From Vallitalea pronyensis (GTDB taxonomy: Bacteria > Bacillota > Clostridia > Lachnospirales > Vallitaleaceae), in NCBI RefSeq assembly GCF_018141445.1, contig NZ_CP058649.1:4545001-4609000 (forward strand): a DNA stretch of 64,000 bases, given 5' to 3'. The first letter of the stretch is position 1; every line of letters starts with the position of its first letter. The translations under genes were made by a program, and so were the position numbers. Below, piece by piece: positions 45,198-54,103 of the stretch. The notes under the pieces were generated by a model that saw nothing but the letters and a program-made list of their open reading frames with translations, made no database searches and had not been told where the DNA came from.

Positions 45198-46562
45198 TTA
45201 TTTGATAATTTCAGTTCTTGCTTTCGCCCATTTTTTATTTAAGTCATTCATGATGTCATCAAAAGATTCACTTCTATTTCCCAAAGCCGCTTCAATGATG
45301 CGTTGCTTATAGTCTGGCTGCCAGAAGCCGATTTCTGCTTCTTGATCCACTTGGTCCAGTAAACCTTGTTCTTCTGCTGATGGTGGATTATTACTAATTA
45401 ATTCTACACCGAGCTCTTGATAGGCAGATAATGTTGTTGGAAACTCTACCCCTATAACAGGTGAAATACCACCTTGGTCAATGGCAAAACCAGATTCATT
45501 GATGAACCAATCCAACCAAGCTTTTGCTGCCTCTTTATTCTTACTGTTTTTATTAATGCCAATTTTGTAGTCGCCGCCACTTGCAGCATAGATTTTACCA
45601 TCGTCATTGGTATATGGGAAAGGCATATAGCCGATATCATCTGGATTAGCTGCTAATTCCTGTGCTTGCACTATTGCCCATGAACCCAATACCATGGCAC
45701 CAATCTTGCCATCTGCTATCCATTGTTTGGATAATTCCCAATCTGTTGTCATAGGGTCTGTTTCAACCAAACCTTCTTTTACTAAATCGTATAATAAGCG
45801 ATAAACCTGATAATGGGGTTTATCTGGTCCAAACGGATCATCCATATGTATCATGCTATTGACATAATCGGAATCACCTGCTACAGATGTCCGATGGGGT
45901 TCCCACTGATTCATGGTCCAACCAGCCGCATAGTTGGTATAATAAGGAATAGCTTCCGTATTATCCTTAATCTTTCTCATGGCATCTAAGAACTCTTCTG
46001 GTGTTTTTGGTAACGTTGACACACCAGCTTGTTCAAAAACCTTCTTGTTATAGAGTATCCCCTGTGCATTAACAACAACAGGAATACCGTATACCGTGCC
46101 ATCATAAGCTTTTTCTTCCGTAAACAAATAGTCTTTGCTTAATGCTTCCTGGGTACCAAGAGGTTCAAAGAAATCTGGTAGATCCTGTACCGGTACATCG
46201 TTAGGAATTAATAAAACATCTCCATAATCTTCCGTGTTCATACGGATTTTAACTTGTCCTGCATAATCTGTAATGGCTTCAAAACTCACCTTAACTTCTG
46301 GGTATAGGTTGTTGAATGCCTTTTTGTATTCTTCAAACACCGTATCGACAATATCTGTTCTATTGGTTAATACCGTAATATCACCCTTAATAGGTGCTTC
46401 TTCATTTGTGTTGTCATCTTCGTTACTATCCTTGTTGTCAGATGTATCCTGAACAGTTTGGTTGCCGCTAGATTCTGTGTCTTTGTCATCCTTACTGCCA
46501 CATCCTGCAAAAACAGAAGTCAGTAACAGCAGAATCAGTATCAATGGAAAAATCTTTTTCAT
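45198..46562 (-). CDS. Sugar ABC transporter substrate-binding lipoprotein
   Basis: The 454-residue precursor has a lipoprotein signal with lipobox FAGC (Cys 21), then an acidic Ser/Asn linker (about 24-58) and a family 1 solute-binding fold. Typical blocks are GIPVVVNAQGILYNKKVF and GAMVLGSWAI. It is anchored outside the membrane and delivers ligand to the two permeases. The linked phosphorylases make beta-mannooligosaccharide the likely ligand. Its promoter carries a probable LacI operator. Confidence 0.9.
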   Translation of the reverse strand: MKKIFPLILILLLLTSVFAGCGSKDDKDTESSGNQTVQDTSDNKDSNEDDNTNEEAPIKGDITVLTNRTDIVDTVFEEYKKAFNNLYPEVKVSFEAITDYAGQVKIRMNTEDYGDVLLIPNDVPVQDLPDFFEPLGTQEALSKDYLFTEEKAYDGTVYGIPVVVNAQGILYNKKVFEQAGVSTLPKTPEEFLDAMRKIKDNTEAIPYYTNYAAGWTMNQWEPHRTSVAGDSDYVNSMIHMDDPFGPDKPHYQVYRLLYDLVKEGLVETDPMTTDWELSKQWIADGKIGAMVLGSWAIVQAQELAANPDDIGYMPFPYTNDDGKIYAASGGDYKIGINKNSKNKEAAKAWLDWFINESGFAIDQGGISPVIGVEFPTTLSAYQELGVELISNNPPSAEEQGLLDQVDQEAEIGFWQPDYKQRIIEAALGNRSESFDDIMNDLNKKWAKARTEIIK

Positions 46563-46588
46563 TTTTAAATACCCCTTTCTTTTATTAT

Positions 46589-46610
46589 GTAACTTTATCG
46601 GTTAGGTTAC
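46589..46610. promoter_or_regulatory. Probable LacI-family operator, site 1
   Basis: The sequence GTAACTTTATCGGTTAGGTTAC has outer GTAAC/GTTAC inverted ends; the text is cited as two parts, GTAACTTTATCGG and TTAGGTTAC. Its core TTATCGGTTA recurs at 50355-50370. It lies six bases downstream of the -10 box of the transporter promoter, in a repressing position. Confidence 0.65.
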
Positions 46611-46616
46611 ACAATA

Positions 46617-46645
46617 ATTATAGATTATGAATAGTTTTTTGTCAA
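46617..46645 (-). promoter_or_regulatory. Consensus sigma-A promoter of the transporter unit
   Basis: On the minus strand TTGACA (46645-46640) and TATAAT (46622-46617) are 17 bases apart, a perfect consensus. About 55 bases remain to the start of the binding-protein gene. Confidence 0.85.
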
Positions 46646-46779
46646 GTGAATGCTTTCATTTATTCAGATTGATTACCTTTGGGTGACTCTTCAGCTTCCT
46701 ATATAGAAATCTGCACAAATCATAGATTTAATCCTATTATCTTATAACAGCTATTAGACCCATGTTTCACTCAAAAAAA

Positions 46780-46811
46780 GAAATAAAAAACAAGGTATTG
46801 AATTACCTTGC
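46780..46811 (-). terminator. Terminator of the LacI regulator gene
   Basis: CAAGGTA pairs with TACCTTG and is followed by TTTTTTATTTC on the minus strand. It separates the regulator gene from the transporter unit. Confidence 0.85.
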
Positions 46812-46832
46812 ATTTTTATCGTTATCCTACGA

Positions 46833-47843
46833 TTAAGCGTTGATTTTTTTTACTGAATCCCGATAGATAATTTTACCTTTGATTAAAACACGTCCATATG
46901 TTTTATCGCTGCCTTTTACTTTTTCTATCATGTATTTGACAACTGTATTGGTCATATCTTCTACATTGACTTCCACAGTGGTTATTTTTGGCTCAGATAT
47001 GGTGGCGTAGATATCGTTATCAAAGCCTACAACAGAGCAATCTTCTGGTACCCGATAACCCGATGCTTTTAATTTATTAATTATCGTATAGGCTATTTGG
47101 TCACAATTACATACAAAAGCTGATGGTAACTTGGCAGGCAGTTCAATGTCGATAAACTTACCATTTTCATCACGATCATTAATCACATAATCATTATTTA
47201 AGGGTATACGATGCTCCAACAAAGATTTGTAGTAGCCCAAAAATCGGTCTTGAATACTGCTTGTTGCTTGAAGATTACCCACATAGGCAATCTGTTGATG
47301 GCCGTTCATGACAAGATAATTGGTAAGTTCATATGCGCCATAGAAATTATCGGTGATTACCGCATCAATGCCAACATGATCATCATAAAAATCAAGAAAG
47401 ATAATGGGTATATCTATCTTTTGCAACACTTCAATATACTTTTTATGAATTTGACCTAATATGATAAACCCATCCACTTTCCTCTCATGATAGATTCTTG
47501 GTAGATTGAGCGCCTTTTCATCTTCCTTACTCAAAATATGTAATATACCTGAGTATTGCTGTGTATCGAGCACTTTGGACAACTGTTGATATAATCCCGT
47601 ATAAAAAGACTTATATTCGCCTGTAAATCTTTCAGCAATAATAACACCAATGTTAAAGGAGTGGCTCACTTTTAGGGATCTTGCCATGACATTATACCGG
47701 TATCCCATATCTCTTGCCATATTTTTAATTTTTTCTTTTAATTCATCACTGACACCTTCTTTATCGTTAAGTGCCTTGGAGACCGTTACTTTGCTAACCC
47801 CCAATTGTTCTGCAATGTCCTGCATTGTCACGTTGTTTTTCAT
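46833..47843 (-). CDS. LacI-family transcriptional repressor
   Basis: The 336-residue protein begins with a LacI HTH (TMQDIAEQLGVSKVTVSKAL), a hinge helix near 50-60 and a periplasmic-binding-like sensor core. The core contains FDNDIYATISEPKITTVEV near 270. It has its own promoter and AAGGAGG. Its position between two catabolic units with a shared operator makes it their likely repressor. Ligand probably a mannose-containing disaccharide or a sugar phosphate. Confidence 0.88.
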   Translation of the reverse strand: MKNNVTMQDIAEQLGVSKVTVSKALNDKEGVSDELKEKIKNMARDMGYRYNVMARSLKVSHSFNIGVIIAERFTGEYKSFYTGLYQQLSKVLDTQQYSGILHILSKEDEKALNLPRIYHERKVDGFIILGQIHKKYIEVLQKIDIPIIFLDFYDDHVGIDAVITDNFYGAYELTNYLVMNGHQQIAYVGNLQATSSIQDRFLGYYKSLLEHRIPLNNDYVINDRDENGKFIDIELPAKLPSAFVCNCDQIAYTIINKLKASGYRVPEDCSVVGFDNDIYATISEPKITTVEVNVEDMTNTVVKYMIEKVKGSDKTYGRVLIKGKIIYRDSVKKINA

Positions 47844-47968
47844 ATAAAGGACCTCCTTGATGTGTCTATTTTAACATAGTTAAGTGACTAAATACAATGC
47901 TCCTATATAAGCGTCATGGGAAATAAGCAATCCCTAAGCCTCTTTAGCCGCCAGTCATTGCTATAAAC

Positions 47969-49156
47969 CTATCCTATAGGCTTACCCTTTAGTAACGTTA
48001 GATTATGACGAATCATGGCTGTCCTCTGATCCACACAATCCAGTGAGCGATAACGATCTTCAGGTGTGTTAAATGTATAATCCATTAATTGATCAATGGT
48101 CGATGTGGCAACATGTACTCTGGTATCACTGGATGCATAATAGAGATATACTTCTTGCTGATCATTCACCACTGCGCCGTTACAAAAGATAACATTGGAT
48201 ACATCGCCTACACGCTCTTTAGCATAGGGTGCAATGAAGTATCCACCAGGCTCTGCAATGATCTTTGCTGGTTGTTCCAAACTTGTTGCAAAGGTATAGA
48301 GTACATACCTTAAGCCAGCAGCAGTGTTACGCACACCATGAGCTATATGTATCCATCCTTTTTTTGTTTTAATAGGTGCAGGACCTTGTCCATTCTTCAC
48401 TTCATAAACCGTATGGTATTTCTTTTCATGCATGACCGTTTCTTCATGAATAACAGGATCTAGGATATCTTGACAACATGCAAATGCAATCCCCCCTCCT
48501 GTACCCGTGGTAATAAAGCCATCTTGAGGACGGGTATAAAAAGCATATTGACCATCAACAAATTCTGGGTGAAGGACAACGTTTCTTTGTTGAGGTGAAG
48601 AGGTGGCTATATTGGGCAGTCTTTCCCAAGTTTTTAAGTCTTTTGTTCTTACCAATCCAGCTTGAGCTATTGCAGATGACGTATCAGAAGGTTCTGCTTC
48701 TGGGTCTTTTTTCTCTGAACAGTACGTACCATAGATCCAGCCGTCTTCATGCTGAACCAGCCGCATATCATAGATATTGGTTTCTTCCTTGTCCATGTCA
48801 TCCCATGACACCGGATAATCCCAGAAACGGAAGTTATCCACACCAGTATCACTTTCTGCAATAGCAAAAAAAGATTTTCGGTCAAAGCCTTCAACTCGAA
48901 CAACTAAATAATATTTACCATCTAAATAGATAGCTCCAGGGTTGAATGTTGCATTAACCCCTAATCTTTCCATAAAAAATGGGTTCGTTGTTTCATCTAA
49001 ATCATACCGCCAATGAATAGGCACATGATGCCTTGTTATGACTGGAAATTGATATTTTGTAAAAATACCGTTATAAAACCCTTCATCTTTTTTATTGTTT
49101 CTTGTTAACAGTTCTTCCTGTTTGCGTCGTAACACCTCATATTGTTTATGTATCAT
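47969..49156 (-). CDS. GH130 4-O-beta-D-mannosyl-D-glucose phosphorylase (GH130_1-like)
   Basis: The 395-residue protein has the propeller with HWRYDLDETTNPFFMERLG, FNPGAIYLDGKYYLVVRVEG, and NIYDMRLV whose Asp is the expected acid. The HPEFVDGQYAFYTRP and GPAPIKTKKGW blocks also match Bacteroides fragilis MGP. That enzyme converts mannosyl-glucose and phosphate to alpha-mannose 1-phosphate and glucose. The start overlaps the end of the epimerase gene by 11 bases, so both are coupled in translation. Confidence 0.88.
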   Translation of the reverse strand: MIHKQYEVLRRKQEELLTRNNKKDEGFYNGIFTKYQFPVITRHHVPIHWRYDLDETTNPFFMERLGVNATFNPGAIYLDGKYYLVVRVEGFDRKSFFAIAESDTGVDNFRFWDYPVSWDDMDKEETNIYDMRLVQHEDGWIYGTYCSEKKDPEAEPSDTSSAIAQAGLVRTKDLKTWERLPNIATSSPQQRNVVLHPEFVDGQYAFYTRPQDGFITTGTGGGIAFACCQDILDPVIHEETVMHEKKYHTVYEVKNGQGPAPIKTKKGWIHIAHGVRNTAAGLRYVLYTFATSLEQPAKIIAEPGGYFIAPYAKERVGDVSNVIFCNGAVVNDQQEVYLYYASSDTRVHVATSTIDQLMDYTFNTPEDRYRSLDCVDQRTAMIRHNLTLLKGKPIG

Positions 49157-50327
49157 GACTCCACTTCCTTTCCATCAGTTCAATACAAAATCGTGTGTTA
49201 TGGTAAGGCGTTTTCCATGGCTCTACCAGGGGCTTCTTGGAGAGCTGCCCATGTTGATCAATGGACCAATGCCATTCACCGCCTTGTCTCACATCAATCA
49301 TGTGGTCCTTCGTATACTGCCATAACTGTTTCACCAATCCTAGAAAATAGGTATCCCCCGTTCGCTCATAAGCATTCAAAAAACCGACCATGGCTTCTGC
49401 CTGCCCCCACCAGATTCTTGTGGTATCCTTCTTGTCATTGTGCTCTTCATTAATCAAAGAACCATCTTTCTCAATAGCATAATCTCCAATGTTATATGCA
49501 ATATCTATTACCATTTCCGTATATTTGGGTTTCTGTATATTTAGAACTTTAATGGCATCATCCAATAGCCAACTGGCCTCTATATCATGTCCAAAAGATT
49601 TTAAATTGACGATTTCACACCAATTTTTATCAAAAAACACTTTCAAAAACTTTGTATCTCTATTGTATATCTTGTCATAAAAAATATGCACTAACCGTAT
49701 TAGTCTTTTTTCTAAAGAAGCATTTTTCCAAACCCGATAGAGATTCGTATAAGCTTCAAGAATATGTAGATGTGTATTGGTTGTTATATCTGCGATAACG
49801 CCATTTTCACTAAGCATCTTGTTAGGTTTTTGCAACCAATAGCGGTTAAACTCTTCAAGATAAGCCTCTCTTTCTTCATCGTAGCCTTTATTTTCAATCA
49901 CCTGATAGATGGTCTTAGCTAAATCTAGGGCTTCCTGATGGTGGGTTGCTCGATAATATTCGCTTAATGCATACACAGCAAAAGCTTGAGCATAAATATG
50001 TTTCCTTGTATCAACAGGGTTACCTTGGTAATCCAGCATCCAATATATACCCTGAAACTCATGATCATAGACTTTATCATATAAAAAAGCATAGGCATGA
50101 TCCGCACAGTCTAAATACTCCTGTTCACCAGTCACCCGATAAGCAGCAGCATAAGCCCACAATATTCGAGCCGAAGCTATACCACCTTTATCTGCCTTCT
50201 GATTAACCACAAGCTCATGGTCTACAGCCCCATAGAAACCACCGTGAACATCATCCTTTAAACCCATCCAAAAAGGCAGAATATGCGCTTTTAACTCCAT
50301 GGCAATTTCTTTTTTTATCCCATTCAT
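49146..50327 (-). CDS. Cellobiose/mannobiose 2-epimerase (AGE family)
   Basis: The start is set at ATG 50327, with GGGAGGTG ahead; 393 residues, the usual size of cellobiose 2-epimerases. The (alpha/alpha)6 barrel is marked by ARILWAYAAAYR, GYDEEREAYLEEFNRYW, SFGHDIEASWLLDD with a catalytic-region His, and WWGQAEAMVGF. These enzymes turn the reducing-end mannose of beta-1,4-mannobiose into glucose, making the substrate of the downstream MGP-type phosphorylase. First gene of a unit with its own promoter and LacI site. Confidence 0.88.
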   Translation of the reverse strand: MNGIKKEIAMELKAHILPFWMGLKDDVHGGFYGAVDHELVVNQKADKGGIASARILWAYAAAYRVTGEQEYLDCADHAYAFLYDKVYDHEFQGIYWMLDYQGNPVDTRKHIYAQAFAVYALSEYYRATHHQEALDLAKTIYQVIENKGYDEEREAYLEEFNRYWLQKPNKMLSENGVIADITTNTHLHILEAYTNLYRVWKNASLEKRLIRLVHIFYDKIYNRDTKFLKVFFDKNWCEIVNLKSFGHDIEASWLLDDAIKVLNIQKPKYTEMVIDIAYNIGDYAIEKDGSLINEEHNDKKDTTRIWWGQAEAMVGFLNAYERTGDTYFLGLVKQLWQYTKDHMIDVRQGGEWHWSIDQHGQLSKKPLVEPWKTPYHNTRFCIELMERKWSHDT

Positions 50328-50354
50328 GAAAGAACACCTCCCTAACATTTTAAT

Positions 50355-50370
50355 TAACCGATAACTTTAC
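50355..50370. promoter_or_regulatory. Probable LacI-family operator, site 2
   Basis: TAACCGATAACTTTAC, which on the minus strand reads GTAAAGTTATCGGTTA, matches site 1 at 14 of 16 positions. It lies between the -10 box and the start of the epimerase gene, six bases after the -10 box as at site 1. Confidence 0.6.
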
Positions 50371-50376
50371 AAATTA

Positions 50377-50406
50377 ATAATACCTTATATGGATTACTTT
50401 TGTCAA
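50377..50406 (-). promoter_or_regulatory. Sigma-A promoter of the epimerase unit
   Basis: TTGACA (50406-50401) and TATTAT (50382-50377) are 18 bases apart on the minus strand, close to consensus. Confidence 0.75.
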
Positions 50407-50423
50407 TAAAGTTATTTACAGGA

Positions 50424-50461
50424 ATAAAAAAACTGTAAACCTCTTATACGGCCTACAGTTC
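50424..50461 (-). terminator. Terminator of the CoA-binding protein gene
   Basis: AACTGTA pairs with TACAGTT around a 16-base loop, followed by TTTTTATTCC on the minus strand. Confidence 0.7.
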
Positions 50462-50509
50462 TTCATGATTATCTATTCTATTGTTGACATTTACAACTGA
50501 TTCATATGC

Positions 50510-50887
50510 CTATTCACCTAAACTAACCAACACACATCCCTCTACAATTGCTATCTGATTTTCCTTAGCATAATCCAATATCTCAGTACTCGCTGTTCCA
50601 GGTTGTAACCATACATGCTCAATACCCAGTTCCTTACATTGCTCGATAATGGATAACCCAATCTTAGGATTAACAACAAAATCCACAACATCCACTTTTT
50701 CAGGTAAATCACTTAGATTCTTATAGGCCTTATCCCCATCAATCTCATCATACTTGACACTAACAGGATACACTGTATAACCATGGTCTTTCAGCTTCTT
50801 ATATATCCGATAACCAAACTTATTCTGTTCTTCTGTTGCCCCTACCACTGCCCATTTCTTCATTGCTAACATATCTGTACTATTCAT
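50510..50887 (-). CDS. CoA-binding protein (YccU type)
   Basis: The 125-residue protein is a single Rossmann domain of the CoA_binding_2 family. Blocks are WAVVGATEEQNKFGYRIYKKL, VDFVVNPKIGLSIIEQC, and HVWLQPGTAS. It binds CoA or a nucleotide; the biological role is unknown. The terminator after it isolates it from the mannan units. Start follows AAAGGTGTGA. Confidence 0.86.
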   Translation of the reverse strand: MNSTDMLAMKKWAVVGATEEQNKFGYRIYKKLKDHGYTVYPVSVKYDEIDGDKAYKNLSDLPEKVDVVDFVVNPKIGLSIIEQCKELGIEHVWLQPGTASTEILDYAKENQIAIVEGCVLVSLGE

Positions 50888-50940
50888 ATCGTCACACCTT
50901 TCTCATTCTATATAGCATAGGATTCTATATTATCCTCATA

Positions 50941-51657
50941 TTATTCATCCATTAATCCCTTTTCAATCACTTGATACACCTGATCCACCAAACCATCCTC
51001 TTGTTCCCTTGTTATATTCTTTGTATATACAGGATCATGAATCGTTACCTTCACATGGCTTTTTCGAATACGGTTATGCTCTTCAAACAACGTATAAGAG
51101 CCATCAATGGTAACCGGTACAATGGGTACACCCGATTTGACAGCAAGCTTAAGACTGCCTTTTTTAAATTCACCCATCTCATGACTTCGACTTCTTGTCC
51201 CTTCTGGAAAAACAACCATGGTATGACCCGCCTTTAATAAATCAATCCCTTGAAGAATGACTTTTAAAGACTGCCGCATATCCTGTCTATCCAAAAACAG
51301 ACAGTCCATCTTCTTCATCCACCAACTAATAACAGGAACTCTCTCCAACTCTATTTTAGCAACAAACCCCTTAAATTTTGGCACATAACCCATTAAAAGA
51401 GGAATATCAAAATTACTCTGATGATTGGATACAAAAAGCACATGCCCATCAGGAATCTTTTCAACACCCACCACATCCACAGCACTACCAGTAAACCTAA
51501 CCATTAATCTTGCCCACCTTGTAGTGGTGTTATGCAACACCCCCATCTGCTTTTCACTTCTGCCCCATTTACCCAAATACCAATAACGAAACTCAGCCAT
51601 CAAAGCAATCAATAACGATATACCAAAAGCAACAAACCATATGATTGTACGTATCAT
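50941..51657 (-). CDS. plsC: 1-acyl-sn-glycerol-3-phosphate acyltransferase
   Basis: The 238-residue protein has an N-terminal membrane helix (about 2-22), the acyltransferase motif I NHQSNFD (H-x4-D), motif III FPEGTRSR, and VPIVPVTIDG. PlsC adds the second acyl chain to lysophosphatidic acid in phospholipid synthesis, at the membrane. Size is normal. It sits upstream of the CoA-binding gene with 53 bases between, possibly one transcript. Confidence 0.88.
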   Translation of the reverse strand: MIRTIIWFVAFGISLLIALMAEFRYWYLGKWGRSEKQMGVLHNTTTRWARLMVRFTGSAVDVVGVEKIPDGHVLFVSNHQSNFDIPLLMGYVPKFKGFVAKIELERVPVISWWMKKMDCLFLDRQDMRQSLKVILQGIDLLKAGHTMVVFPEGTRSRSHEMGEFKKGSLKLAVKSGVPIVPVTIDGSYTLFEEHNRIRKSHVKVTIHDPVYTKNITREQEDGLVDQVYQVIEKGLMDE

Positions 51658-51861
51658 GCCCTTCCTCCTAGTATTTTCTTCTGATGCACTATTATAACAC
51701 AGCTAAAGCCCCCACCACAACAACTATATCCCCCATAACTATCCCCCCATATTTACCACATCCCCTATTAACCCAAATATACCACAAACCAATTCTAACA
51801 TGAACTACCATCTCTCCCCCATCCTTATCCATCAACGCCTCCAAAACTCACACCTAGCCTA

Positions 51862-52067
51862 GTAGATAGGGGGATGGGTACCATAAAGCGATGACTTTTA
51901 AAAGTGTCTTAGAAAATCTTGGTAAGTGAAAGAGGTCTTTCCGTTAAGAAGCTTACTTGTCTGACCGCAGGGAGTTGTAAGCTTTAGGAAATACCTCTGA
52001 AACGCACCTAGTTTTTCTTAGACACTTTTAACCCAAACCGCTTTATGGTACCCATCCCCCTATCTAC
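51862..52067. repeat. 206-bp palindromic element with nested stems
   Basis: The outer arms GTAGATAGGGGGATGGGTAC and the complement match without a break for 30 bases. Further paired parts follow inward: TTTTAAAAGTGTCTTAGAAAA with its partner near 52013-52033, GAGGT with ACCTC, and AAGCTTAC with GTAAGCTT. The loop has TTGTCTGACCGCAGGGAGTT. The loop resembles palindromic repeats that are scattered in clostridial genomes (recalled, not checked). It could fold into one long RNA hairpin. Confidence 0.75.
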
Positions 52068-52086
52068 GAACGTCTTGCCCTACCCT

Positions 52087-52128
52087 AAAAAAAAGCTGTC
52101 TTGAAATACATTTCTTTCAAAACAGCTC
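52087..52128 (-). terminator. Terminator of the oleate hydratase gene
   Basis: AGCTGTTTTGAAA pairs with TTTCAAGACAGCT, and a run of eight T follows on the minus strand. Confidence 0.88.
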
Positions 52129-52152
52129 CATTTTCACAACAACACTTCCAAA

Positions 52153-53838
52153 CTAACCTTTCAACCCCGTATTAAACAATAACTTCCCAATCAACCGATC
52201 AACAGAAATCTCCCGATCTCCCAACATGGTTCTCGCAGCATTTAACAACACACGCACATCATACTTACCCGCATACACCGGAGGCACCTGCTTATCTATT
52301 CCCAACAACGTATAAACCCCCATCATGCCAGAACGAATGGAATACTCCACTGTAAACACACAATCATGAGGCACTTCTGCAAACTGTCCCAGAAAAGCTA
52401 AATTCCTAGAACCCTTAGGTACCACATCTGGTCGGTCCCCTTTACCACGAGGCATAAACTGGCTTGTTATATAAGGCATCATACAAGGGATTACATTAGA
52501 TGACGCCAACACTTCAGGAATGTCTTTCTCCAATCCCATGTGATAAAGAAGTTCTGACAATAACTCTGCTCCTGTACAATCACACATCTTTTTCTTAATG
52601 AAATTACCTTCTTTATCAGCGAATAACCCATATGCCCAAATAATCTGAGCGTTATCTGGCTGATTCATAAAATGAGGATCTTTTGGTAAAACCCACGTGA
52701 TTAACCAATTAGAATCCTTAATGGTCACTGCGCCTCCCATACCTGGTTTATCTCCTGATAATTCATACAGGTAATCAAACACTTTGGGGTAATCCATAAT
52801 GGTTGTTGTAAACGATAACCACTTTGATTGGTCAATATCACCAGCAAACACCTCAGGATGCCCAAAATCAGGACTGCGTTTTGCAATCTTCTCCCAGAGG
52901 GACCAACATCCTCTATCCTTTTGATTACGATTAAGAACAGCTGGCCTATCCATACTTCCATATGTAGAATTCTCAGTCATGGAACCATTGGTGACAAATA
53001 CCAAATCATTCACTGTGGTATCTATGGTTTCCTTTTTACCATTGCGGGTCATGTATATGCGTTCTACCGTTTTTTCAGTATCCGTTACGTTGATATCTAT
53101 ATCTGTTACTTCCACACCCAGCTCCATGTGTACACCTTGTTTTTCCAACCAAGTGATTAACGGTAAAATTAACGAATCATATTGATTATATTCTGTATGA
53201 AGAATACCCTCCAATTGATTCATGCCTGTTATTAAGTGCATAAAACGAGCCATGTAACGTCTAACCTCCATGACACTATGCCAATTCTCAAAAGCAAACA
53301 TGGAACGCCAGAAGTACCAGAAATTAGTCTCAAAAAATTCAGGCTTAAACCATTCTTCGCAGGTAATGTAACTCAAATCATCTTCATGGGTGAAAAGTAA
53401 TTTACTAAGGGACATGATGTCTTCTGTGCTTAAACCCAATGTAGAAAAATCAGCTATTTGACCTGCGTTTTCCATTAATCGGCAATGGGATTTTATAGGT
53501 TCCTCAATGTTAAGTTCCCGAAATTCATCTAGAACTGTGCGATCAGGATTGGTCAGCGAAGGAATGAAGCTATAAAGATCCCATAAGCATTCCATATGGG
53601 CTTCTAATTCTCTTCCGCCACGTGCACGATAACCTTGTTCCATATCACCTGCACCATCCATACTGCCGCCTAACACCTGTGACTTCTCCAAGATATGGAT
53701 ATGTTCAGCCGGCATATGTCCATCCCGAATCAAATAAGCTGCTGATGCCAGTGAAGCAATACCGCCTCCCACAAGGTATGCATGCTTGTTTTTTACATCT
53801 TCCTGAGCTACTGTGTTAATTCTTTCATAATTAATCAT
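52153..53838 (-). CDS. ohyA: Oleate hydratase (MCRA family)
   Basis: The 561-residue protein has the FAD-binding block VGGGIASLASAAYLIRDG (about 23-40). The ARGGRELEAHMECLWDLY stretch of oleate hydratases follows, with the RGGRE loop that closes on FAD, and FLGQFAEVPHDCVFTVEYS in the C-terminal part. The enzyme adds water to the cis-9 bond of oleate to form 10-hydroxystearate, which detoxifies unsaturated fatty acids. Length fits the family. A TetR gene lies 265 bases upstream on the same strand. Confidence 0.93.
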   Translation of the reverse strand: MINYERINTVAQEDVKNKHAYLVGGGIASLASAAYLIRDGHMPAEHIHILEKSQVLGGSMDGAGDMEQGYRARGGRELEAHMECLWDLYSFIPSLTNPDRTVLDEFRELNIEEPIKSHCRLMENAGQIADFSTLGLSTEDIMSLSKLLFTHEDDLSYITCEEWFKPEFFETNFWYFWRSMFAFENWHSVMEVRRYMARFMHLITGMNQLEGILHTEYNQYDSLILPLITWLEKQGVHMELGVEVTDIDINVTDTEKTVERIYMTRNGKKETIDTTVNDLVFVTNGSMTENSTYGSMDRPAVLNRNQKDRGCWSLWEKIAKRSPDFGHPEVFAGDIDQSKWLSFTTTIMDYPKVFDYLYELSGDKPGMGGAVTIKDSNWLITWVLPKDPHFMNQPDNAQIIWAYGLFADKEGNFIKKKMCDCTGAELLSELLYHMGLEKDIPEVLASSNVIPCMMPYITSQFMPRGKGDRPDVVPKGSRNLAFLGQFAEVPHDCVFTVEYSIRSGMMGVYTLLGIDKQVPPVYAGKYDVRVLLNAARTMLGDREISVDRLIGKLLFNTGLKG

Positions 53839-54011
53839 TTAAACACCCTTTCTTAATGGTTATTTCATGTAAATATTTTGGATAATTGTAATATAATCTA
53901 TTTTTAAATATTCTACAATTGACATCTAAGCTCATGTGTAAAGATTCTTTACAAAAATCGTTAATTGTAAAAACCAATAAGGGCATCATAAAAAATCAGG
54001 ATTATTTAAGA

Positions 54012-54085
54012 ACATATAAAAGGTTAAGCTTATCATTCAGACCATCTAAACACACACGTTTAGTTATCTGAATGGCTTAACCTTC
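54012..54085 (-). terminator. Long terminator after the TetR gene
   Basis: AAGGTTAAGC pairs with GCTTAACCTT with further pairing of CATTCAGA and TCTGAATG inside. A T-rich tract follows on the minus strand. Confidence 0.8.
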
Positions 54086-54103
54086 TGATATACTTATTAA
54101 CCT

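Larger units (their letters stand above)
51658..52152. other. Intergenic region with a large palindromic element
   Basis: The gap holds a C-rich stretch (about 51700-51850) with no gene, the 206-bp palindromic element, and the terminator of the oleate hydratase gene. No coding sequence is seen. Confidence 0.55.
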
